DNA from: Monosporascus cannonballus
Lineage: Eukaryota; Ascomycota; Sordariomycetes; Xylariales
DNA: 64,000 nt
Assembly: GCA_004154925.1 (NCBI GenBank)
Contig: QJNS01000184.1
Coordinates: forward strand, 62,001 to 126,000
Direction: 5' to 3'
Part shown: positions 55,454-64,000 of the stretch, piece by piece
Position numbering within the stretch: position 1 is the stretch's first letter
Layout: each line of letters opens with the position of its first letter
Position numbers and translations under genes: made by a program
Notes under the pieces: model-generated
What the model was told of the DNA's origin: nothing
Database searches by the model: none
What the model saw: the letters and a program-made list of their open reading frames with translations, nothing else

Positions 55454-56316
55454 TAGACCTGTTGTCAGTAGGTTTAGTCGACGGGAGGTAACAAGCCGAT
55501 AGTAATTCCTAGTAGCACCAAACCCGTACACTGCCTTAAGCACTGGTGCCGCACCGCTGACTCTTCTCTCGACCCTTGGTATAATACTGTAATGAGCCCC
55601 CTGAATCCCCCCGTCCAGCAAGCCCGTCTAGTTCGCGTCCGTTTTTTTCATCTCTCTTTTTTTCTTTTCGACAAGAGCTCGGACTCCTTCTAAATAGTAC
55701 TGCATTAAGTCAAACACCCAGTCAACGCACCACCCCCTCAACGCCCCACTCATATATTTCACTTTAAAATTTAACGAAAAACCATAAAAATATAAAGCAT
55801 TTTTATACGAATGTACCGAATTATAACATTTATTAAAAAAATCAATTTTGATTCATTTAATGTAATATAAATCAGGATATTAAAGAATATCATAAATTTT
55901 GAAATTTTGAAATAAAATTTAAAAAATAAAAAAAATTATATTAAGTTTATACTTTAAAAATAATGAAATTTACATGTTAAAATTTCAAATTAAAAATTGA
56001 ATTAGTAAATAAAAACGTTATTTATTATATGTAATAAAAAAGAGTAAGAAATTGATAAGTAAAATGTGTCTAGATTTGCCAAGCCGTATAGAATTTTCCT
56101 ATACAAATTTGAAAGCAATGCTAAGAACAAAAAAAACCATTTAAAAAAATTAATATAATATTATAAAATATTTATTATAATGAACGGGATATAGAATTAA
56201 AAGTTTAAATAGTTAAATCTATTATTTTTAATTTATATTTTAGAAACATATAATATTTATTATTTTATTAAAGATTTTAAAAGTTAAGTACTTCTTAACA
56301 AATTTCTTAACATTTT
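55454..56316. other. 3' flank and transition to AT-rich DNA
   Basis: GC falls abruptly at about 55,760. From there to 56,316 the sequence is nearly all A/T with few CG dinucleotides and no readable protein, similar in texture to 2,330-3,690 on the left. Confidence 0.7.
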
Positions 56317-56751
56317 TGTAACGAACCTGTTATACATCCACCTGGAGGTATGAGCAGTATCCGAAAAGGGTCTTGATTTGCAGGTAACAATAGGGCGAGA
56401 AATGGTTTAGTGGTCTGTTCGTTAAAGAGATTTAAAAACTTTTCCCTTAATTAAAGAACGTTGCAATTACCTTTAACTAAAAGCTTAGATTAATAGTTAA
56501 GGAATGAAATTAAGTAGGTATTATTTATATAAAAGATCGATTTATTATATATCTTAATTCTTAAGGTAAGTATATTATGGATTTATGTGATTTATGTGAT
56601 TTATGTAATTTGGTCCAGATTATTTAAATTATTTAGATTAATTAGATCATTTTAAGAGTTAGGTTTCCTTATCCGGGGTTTAGCCGTGACAGGTCCGCGT
56701 TAGGCCTTGAAGGTTAGTTTTTTCGAGGTAGGAACTCTTATTCCTGTAACA
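56317..56751 (-). repeat. 3' LTR of the minus-strand chromovirus
   Basis: On the plus strand it begins TGTAACGAACC and ends TTCCTGTAACA, the reverse complement of the LTR at 63,088-63,506, with which it aligns along its full length. It therefore belongs to an element read on the minus strand. Differences between the two copies are mainly C/T and G/A transitions, consistent with RIP. Confidence 0.85.
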
Positions 56752-57507
56752 TTATTTTCTTTTTCCAAGGATTTTTGTCCTAAAGATAAGAGCCGTAAGT
56801 GGCCATTTTGTTTTGTTGAAAAGAGTTTTGGAGGTGTTCTAATTGATTTTATTATGATAGGTCGTATTCAAAAAGAAAAAAGAAAACCTTGCCTAAATTA
56901 ACGCGAAACGCATAATAACCGTGCGAATTTTATCGAGAAGTTCGGTTTTAAAGTTATTATTTATTTAAATTATGTTCGTTTGGGGAAACTTAATTATTAT
57001 TTTGTGGCGGATATCCCTAGTTATGGTTATTATATCCGTTATTAACGTTTAGTTTGCGACATATTAGATATGAATTCCTTAGTAAAAATTAAAAAGGAAC
57101 GTAAATGTTTGCAAAAGGAGCAGCGTAAGGTGGAGGATATTTTGATTGCATATTAAGAGGCGTTGGCGGCGTACCAGGAGGCCGCCGAAAAAAGAACGAG
57201 AAAATTCGTTAATCGGCTGAAATATATCTGTTTGTAGTAAGGCGTTCTGGAAAAGAAAGCTTTTGCGATTTTGAAGAAAGGTTATGAACTGGATTAATTA
57301 GAAAAATAGGAAAGATTGGAGGAAAAATAACGTCGCATGAAAGCGGAGCAGGCGTAGTTTGTTTCCGAAATGGACGTTGTTATAGAAATGTTGGTTTTTT
57401 TCGACTGGAGCGCCGTAGGGTTGGATTTAAGCGGGAGACTATTGTCGCCCGCGACCTTGGCCGTGTTGGAGATGGTCGGTCAGGATTTTGGCGGTAAAAC
57501 GTCTTAA
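56752..57507 (+). pseudogene. Antisense Cys-rich coiled-coil ORF inside the retrotransposon
   Basis: A plus-strand frame ending with TAA at 57505 runs opposite to gag-pol, between the chromodomain and the 3' LTR. From about 56,975 it reads like a small zinc-binding-type module in which expected cysteines are mostly tyrosine (YVRLGKLNYYF, then YYIRY and LVCD). TGT/TGC to TAT/TAC is what RIP produces. From 57,070 it becomes a charged coiled coil (MNSLVKIKKERKCLQKEQRK, AYQEAAEKRTRKF), ending with FDWSAVGLDLSG. Several TAA/TAG stops fit mutated CAA/CAG. From memory, Cys-rich plus coiled-coil proteins with a DWS...G tail are frequent hypothetical proteins in ascomycete transposon regions. Function is unknown. 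Confidence 0.6.
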
Positions 57508-60500
57508 TTAGGTTTATTGCATTCGTTAAATGGTTAAGTGATTTTTACGTATTTTTTTTATGTAAGTATCTTTTTTATTTGATTAAGTATTGGATTTTGT
57601 TTTTGATTATTCTGAAATCCAGTATTTGTTCGATTTCGTATTTATTAAAGTCCTTTTTAAGTTTTAGGTCTATTTTTAATGGGGCGTTTTTGGGTATTGG
57701 TTTAAGTAAAAAGATATGGAAAATAGGGTGTATTTTTACGTTTTTAGGTAGCGATAGTTAGTAGTTGGTTTTAAAAATAATTTTATCGATTTTGAACGGA
57801 TTAAGTTTTTTGAAATCGAATTTATTATTAGGTTTTTTCGTTTTGATTTGTAAAACGTTTAAAATTGCGTTTTGTTTCCGGCGTAACAAGTAAACCTTGT
57901 TTTTTTTATTAAAATTAATTTTTTAATTTTTTTTGTTATAGTATTAGGTTATTCGTTATTGAAAGAATCGTAATTTATTCCGGAGACGAATTTGGATCGT
58001 TTTGATTTCTGTTGTTAGTATTTTTGTTCTTGGGGTAATCGTAATAATTTTTGGTGTTTTGTTAAGCGGTTATATAGGTTGTTTTGTTTTTACGTTATGT
58101 CCATATATAGCCGTATAAAGAGATACGCCTATATCCTTATTAATAGACGTATTGTAAGCGATTTATATTAATAGTAAAAGCTTTATTTAATTATTTTATT
58201 TGTAATTAACGTAATTTCGAAAATATTATTTTAAAGTTTAATTAAGTTGTTTTATTTGTTTATTTATTTAAAGATAATACGTTATTAAGAATTTAAATTT
58301 AATACCGATTTGTTTGAAAAAGCTAATGCTAAATTTTGAAATAAAAAGCGTATTTTTATTAGAAATAATTTTTTTTGATATTTTATGTTTGTTAAAATAA
58401 TGTTTAATAAAGGCATAGGCTAGCTGTTTTGCCGTTACGTTTTTTTTAAAAGGTAAAAAGTACCTATATTTGGTAAGTTTATCGATAATTACCCAGATTC
58501 CGTTATATTCGACTTTAATGATTAAATTTTTAAAGGGAAATAAGTTAATAATAAAATCCTAAGTTATGATATTTTATGCCTTGTTAAAAATGTCGGTGGA
58601 TTATAATAACCCGTAAGGCTTATGGCGTATTACCTTAATTTTGTTGCAAATATTATAATTTTTAATAATCTTTTTAATTATATAGCGTAGTTCGGGGAAG
58701 TTGTATTGTTTTTGTAACCGTCTAATAATTTTGAAAATTCTTTGATGTCCGTACAATAGGTTTTCGTAAAATTCCTTAACGAATCGTTTTTATTGCTTTT
58801 TGGGAACATAAATTTTATTACAGTATAATAGCTGATTTTTTGGTTGTTTTTTTAGTTGCTAAACCTTTTTTTGTTTTTTTATATCATAGGAATTCTGGAA
58901 TCGTATTAAAAGTTCTAAAGTTAGTTTTTTTAGGATTTTGCATAGCTGTATAATGTTATTTTGGTTGTATTATAATATTTATATGTTTTTTTGGGAATTT
59001 TAGAGTTATAATTGTCTTTGCGACTAAAAATATTTGCCTAAATGTTTTTTTTCTTTTAATGTGGTATATTTTAAAATTTAATTTTGATAAGAAAATTATT
59101 TAATTTTTATGCCGTTTATTTAATTTTTAAGTTTTTATAAATTGAATAAGGTTTTTGTAATTAAAGTAAATATTAAAAGGTTTTTGTGTTTCGCTAAGAA
59201 AAAGTTTTTATTCCTTAAGGGTATTAATAATTGCTAATAATTTTTTGTCGTAAATTGGATATTTGAATTTTGTATTTCGGAATGCTTTTAAATAATATAT
59301 TATTAGGTATTATTTGCCGTTATCCTTTAGTTGTTTTAGGACGGTACTTAGTACGTAATCTGAAATATCCGTTTTTAGATATTTTCTTTTGTCGGCGTTG
59401 GGTAGTTTTATTATGGGTCCGCTAATAATTATATTTTTTAAGGTTTGGAATGTTTTTTTTTTTGCCTTTTCTGGGAGTTCGAATTTTTTTTTCCTATATA
59501 TATTTTTGGTGGTAAATCTCGTTAATGGTTTAATTATATTTCCGTATCCCTTAATTAGGCTGCGTACGTAATCCGTAAATCCTAAGATTTGCCGGATGTT
59601 TGTAACGGTTGCCCTATTAGAGATGGGCCAGTTCTTAATTGTTTCCATTTTAAAGCGTTAAATCTGAATTTGTCCGAGGGTAAAAGTGTATCTTAGAAAA
59701 TTTAGTTTTTGCGTATGCTATATGTTTTTGGCTAAGTTAATTCGGATATTTGTTTCGTTTAACGTTTAAAGTATTTGGGTAATTTATTTTTTGTGTTTTT
59801 CGAAAATCTCGGAGTAGATAAGGATATCGTCGAGGTAAACGAATATAAATTTGTCTAGAAATTTCCTAAGGGTAATTATGATTAGGCGTTGAAAATTAAC
59901 GGAGGCATTAGTAAATCCTATAGGTATTATTTTGTATTTGTAAAGTCCATATATTGTTCTGAATGTTATTTTCTATTCTTTTTTTTGGTTATTTTGATAC
60001 GGTAATAACCGTTTTAAAGATTAAATATAATGAATTATTTAGTTTTATTAATGTTTTTTAACGTATTTATAAAGGTTAGAGGGTATTTGTTTTTAATCGT
60101 AATATCGTTTAATTATTTGTAATCGATTATTTTTCTGAAAACTAAATCTTTATTTTCGTTAATTTTTTGCTTTTTATCTTTGGTTTTTGGTACCATAAGG
60201 ACGGAGTATTTAATAGGGGAATTAGAAAGTTGGATGTATTTTTTTTAGGTTAAGTTAAATATTTTTATAAGGTTTTTAATTTATTAAGGTTTATATAGTA
60301 AATTTTATAAATTTAAAATAATATCCTTTTTTGATAGGTATTTTATGATCTTATTGGCCATAAGGTAATAATTTGTGGTTTTTTTTATCTTTAAATAATT
60401 TCTTAAATCGTTAATATTTAGGTGGTATTTTGGAAATTTAATCCGTAATTTAGATTTCCTTGATAATATAGCAAATTTTTTGGTCGTTTTTTTTAGGTGG

Positions 60501-63087
60501 CTTGTTTTCTTATAAAAGTATTTAATGTTTTCAGTTAATATATGGATTGCTAAATCTGAGCTATAGTATTCCCAAGATGATATTATGTCCGAAAATATCG
60601 GTAATATCTAGTGAAATCCGTTTTTGGTATCTTTAAATCCGTATTAAAAGCTTTTTAGTTTTCCGTAAGATTTGTCCGTTTTCGTACGTAAATAAGTTTC
60701 TATTTATTATACGTAATTTATAAGATTTTAATTTATATTTTTAGGGAATCTGATATTTTTTTGTTATTAAAGGAAAGATAAAATTTCTTTCGGCTTTTAA
60801 GTCGATTATGGCTTTGAATATCTTGTTTTTGTACTAAAGAGGAATCTCGATTTAGTTACGTAATCTTTTGGTTGCTTTATATAAGGTTTTATATAATGGG
60901 GCTTTTTGATATTTTATTTTTGAGAGCCTTTGTCGTTTTTTGATTGATACGGTTTGCTTGCGAAAAGGCGTCTTTATTCTCGAGCTTTTTTAGCCGCGTA
61001 CTTGGTATAGTGGTTGTCTATGTATTTGTACCATTTTTTTCTGTCTAACTGGCATCCGCAAATAATTGTTTTCTTTTGGCTCGACTTTTGGTTTTGCGTT
61101 TTTTAAATTATAGAGTCAAAAAGGTGTACTTTCGAAAGAAATGTTCTCATATTTAGGAACTTGTATTAAATACAAAGCGTCGGGGCGTAACATAAATATC
61201 TTTTCAATATGGCTTTTCGATTTCGTTCCGAATTAGGATATAAGTAATAAGACTTGGGGTATTTGGGCTATCGAGGGGTCTTTATACATTGGTATTCGTC
61301 GTCTGGTTCGGTAGGTATTTCTTCGTCTTATTTAGACCAAAAGTTATTATTTTCCTTGGCTTTAAGATAAATGAAATAATCGTCGCGGTAACAAACGGTA
61401 AAATGCAATAGGTTATAGGGATTTTCGGTATATACCGAGCATTTGGGGAACTTATAAAGCTTTGCAGATAACTATCTATAGTTATTAACGTCGGATCGAA
61501 ATTAACCGTTCTTGTTATATATCTTATATTAAGATAATTCGAAATAACAGCGATATCCTAACGTTATGGCTATCTTGGAAGTTATTTATCCTAAGTAATA
61601 TTTATAAGTTTTAATCTTAAAGTCCTGGTAAATTGGATAATTTTCGTACTTTAGGATGTTATTTTGGATTTGAGTGGTTATGGCAATAGTAAATTCTGGT
61701 TAGAAAAAAGTTAAGCTAATTTTCTTTTCTTCTTTTTCTGCCTTACTATCTGTTTCTTATTTAGTTATCTTAACTTTTTTCTGGGGTTAAGGAATTTTTT
61801 TTTCTTGGAGTTCCTTTTTGCGGAGAAGCGATATTCGTTTTTAAAATACCCTTTTTTGCCACAATTAAAATATTTCATTTTGGACTTATCTTTCTTGGGC
61901 TTTTTCGAAGTGGAATTCGTTTCTTTTTAAGGTTTGCCTTTATCCTTTTTGGTTTGGTTATTGGTGTTTTTGTCGTTATTTTGTCTGCCGGTCCCTTTTT
62001 TTTTTGAGGTACCGATTAAAAGTACGGCGGTCGGCAATAATAACTTTGTTAATGTATTTTGCAAAAGATCCCATTTTGGGTTCCATATATATTTCGTTTT
62101 TGACCTAAGGCTTTAAGCCGTTATAATAAGGATAAAATAACGTACTTTTTAGTAAGTTTAAGATAACAGCCAAATGGTTAAATTCGGTCGTATATTTAAA
62201 CGTTAACTTGGTCTAGCGGAAAAAATGGAATTGTTTAATTATATGTTGTTTTTTATTTGGATTTCCAAATAAGGTTTTTATTTTTTTTTTTCGAAATATC
62301 TATATTTGTTAAAGATATAATTGGTTATATCCGAGAATTTGTTGGAATAATTCTGCAGGTAGTTTTTCATAATGGGCTTAAACCATAAGAGAATTTTTCC
62401 GGTAAATAGCTAAAAGATGGCTATTATTTTTTGATAATTTTCCGTCAAAGAATTCTTATAGAATTTGAGGTAAAGTCTGGCCTATACCAAAAATCCTTCT
62501 ATATCCGTAAATCTATTATAGGGCTTGGGGGGAATTGGTTTGTAGCCTTTGACGTTTGGCATTCCTTGGTAGCTAGGAGGAGGAATAATTCCTTCTCGTA
62601 ATTAATTTGCGTTAAACAGTAATAGGATTGAAACTTTCTGTTATTATAATCGTTTTTTTTTAAATAAAAACGGCTGGAAACCATTACCTTAGCTCCGTCC
62701 TTTGGGTAAGCCGAATTGCGGAAAAATCGGTTTCCTTTTTTTGGCGAACTGAATATTCTTTTTTTTTAGGCTTTTGACTTTTTGGGTCAAAAGGTCCAAT
62801 CATTTTTCCATAATGAGTTTTTTTTAATAAGGCGTTTTGGTACCTTTTCTTTTTATTTTCTAACCGGGTATTTTTTTTATCTTTATTTATCTTAACTCCT
62901 TATATCTTAATTATTTCCTTTGCCAGTGAAGGCTATTGCTAAGGTTAAAAAAAAAGGACCTCCTTAAGATCAAGTAATAAGAGGTGTTATGTTATTAATC
63001 AATTGGAAAATTTTTTTAATAGGTAGTAAATCGTTTAATCTGGTTATTAATCTCTTATTAACTAATAACGGGAATCGGGTATGTTAT
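57490..63087 (-). pseudogene. Ty3/gypsy chromovirus gag-pol (RIP-inactivated)
   Basis: On the minus strand the order is gag, RT, RNase H, integrase, chromodomain. The leader lies at about 62,940-63,087. The gag zinc knuckle at about 61,850-61,885 reads KYFNCGKKGYFKNEYR, with outer cysteines and the histidine changed to Tyr. RT has FVYLDDILIYS at 59,815-59,845. RT connection and RNase H are partly open at 59,310-59,648 (RQILGFTDYVRSLIKGY, YLKTDISDYVLSTVL). The integrase HHCC zinc region is at about 58,640-58,760 (GHQRIF, YNICNKIK) and the core at about 58,440-58,515 (GIWVIIDKLTKYRYFLPF). The chromodomain lies at about 57,495-57,650 (YEIEQILDFRIIKNKIQYLIK). Stop codons throughout show it is dead. 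The 5' LTR and first part of the leader are missing because another copy abuts. Confidence 0.88.
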
Positions 63088-63506
63088 TGTTACAGGAACA
63101 GGGGTTCCTGTCTCGAGGAGACCAACCTTTAAGGCCTAGCGCGGGCCTATCACGGCAGAACTCCGGGCGGGAGGCTTGGCTCTTAAGGTGATCTGGTTAA
63201 TCTGGGTGATCTGGGACCAGATCACACAGATCCAACAGATCCACGACACACTCACTTTAGGGATTGGGATATATAATAAATCGGTTTCTTATGTAAATAG
63301 CACTTATTTAGTTTCGCTCCTTAGCTATCAATTTAAGCTCTTAATCCAGAGGCAATTGCACCGTTCTTTAATTAAGGGAAAAGTCTTTAAATCTTTTTAA
63401 CGAACAGACCACTGAATCATTCCTCGCCTTATTGTTACCTGCAAATCAAGACCTCATTTCGGATACTGCTTATACCTCCAGGTGGATGTATAACAGGTTC
63501 GTTACA
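63088..63506 (+). repeat. 5' LTR of the plus-strand chromovirus copy
   Basis: It begins TGTTACAGGAACAGG and ends GGTTCGTTACA. It is the inverted partner of 56,317-56,751 but less AT-rich, so less mutated. It is followed directly by a leader and gag on the plus strand, so it is the 5' LTR of that copy. Confidence 0.85.
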
Positions 63507-63713
63507 TTTTGATAGCTCCTTGATCAATAGCCGACGAGTAATTCATCGCCCAGTTGGGGCATGAGCTCTTCTGAACTCAGCGCAGACGACAGCACAGGAC
63601 GACATTCAGAAAACAGACAGCATACCCGATCCCCGTCACTAGCCAGTAAAGGATCAGTAACTAGATTAAACGATTTACCCCCTATCGAAGAAGTTCTTCA
63701 ACTGATTGACAAT
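63507..63713 (+). other. Retrotransposon leader / primer-binding region
   Basis: This is the untranslated leader between LTR and gag. It starts ttttgatagctccttgatca, the place where a primer-binding site is expected. From about 63,615 it aligns with the inverted leader of the minus-strand copy just left of 63,087 (shared block agattaaacgattta). Confidence 0.75.
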
Positions 63714-64000
63714 ATGGCACCCCCTACTACTCGATCTTAAGGAGGACCATCTTCGCAGCCCAGATAGCAACCTACCCCGACCCCTAAGGACATTATCGAA
63801 GTCCAGGGAGAGGAGTCGGAGGAGGAGGCGGCTAAGGAAGGGGCTGAGGAAAAGTATGGAGCCGAAGTCCTAAAGGGAAAAGAAAAAGAACTCACTACGG
63901 AAAAAAGATTGGACTTCTTGGCCCAAAAAGTTCAAAATCTGGAACAGGAAAATGCTCGGCTCACCAAAAAAAAGAAAACGACTTTTCCTCAGTTTGGCTC
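63714..64000 (+). pseudogene. gag N-terminus of the plus-strand chromovirus copy (partial)
   Basis: From ATG at 63714 the frame reads MAPPTTRS, TAA, GGPSSQPR, TAG, then an open acidic and coiled-coil stretch (EVQGEESEEEAAKEGAEEK, LDFLAQKVQNLEQENARL) to the window end. The two stops would be CAA and CAG if unmutated, so light RIP is likely. However, the TAA at 63738 also exists in the minus-strand copy, so translation might instead start later. Codon texture is far less damaged than in the other copy. Confidence 0.7.

Noticed and set aside
56317..63506. A DNA transposon with terminal inverted repeats of about 430 bp
   Set aside because: The inverted ends have LTR termini and flank gypsy domains on the minus strand. 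The right end is better explained as the 5' LTR of a second, plus-strand copy that has its own leader and gag.

Overview
The window is nuclear DNA of a filamentous ascomycete (Pezizomycotina; a Sordariomycete would fit, but the species cannot be named from sequence alone). Evidence: short GT-AG introns of about 50-110 bp, a five-domain AROM gene, a divergent histone H3/H4 pair, fungal-type TERT and RPA1 genes, and transposon blocks carrying the repeat-induced point mutation (RIP) signature (C to T and G to A, loss of CpA/TpG, retained CpG, very high AT).

Layout. Bases 1 to about 9,000 are a RIP-degraded retrotransposon graveyard with a minus-strand Ty3/gypsy pol whose RT, RNase H and integrase can still be read. 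About 9,015-55,750 is a GC-normal gene island: a GPH/SLC45-type sugar transporter (-), his1 ATP phosphoribosyltransferase (+), a two-helix small membrane protein (+), a wax-synthase-domain acyltransferase (+), telomerase reverse transcriptase (-), RNA polymerase I largest subunit (+), histone H3 (-) and H4 (+), a 7.6 kb stretch with no recognisable gene, a C2H2 regulator resembling Rpn4 (+), the AROM polypeptide (-), a MITE-like inverted-repeat element, and a ten-exon DHA1-type MFS transporter (+). From about 55,760 the sequence is AT-rich again. There a RIP-degraded Ty3/gypsy chromovirus lies on the minus strand (56,317-63,087), and a second, better preserved copy of the same family starts on the plus strand (LTR 63,088-63,506, gag from 63,714) and runs off the window.

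How the genes relate. Most are independent housekeeping genes: histidine and aromatic amino acid synthesis, chromatin, rRNA transcription and telomere maintenance. The only evident regulatory pairing is H3/H4, head to head over 1.5 kb. TERT and RPA1 also share a divergent 865 bp promoter region. I see no biosynthetic gene cluster; the acyltransferase and the two transporters have no other pathway enzymes beside them.

Exon structures of the sugar transporter, his1, TERT, RPA1, H3, H4, AROM and the MFS transporter were worked out by hand. In each, intron phases and reading frames close exactly, which is good support in the absence of transcripts. The acyltransferase has one intron I could not resolve.

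Most interesting observations: a cysteine-rich, coiled-coil ORF lying antisense between the chromodomain and the 3' LTR of the chromovirus; two GC-AG introns in one transporter gene; a 52-bp tandem repeat that records the edge of RIP; a MITE-like element with a tandemly amplified terminal repeat; and a run of GACGTC sites upstream of the acyltransferase.
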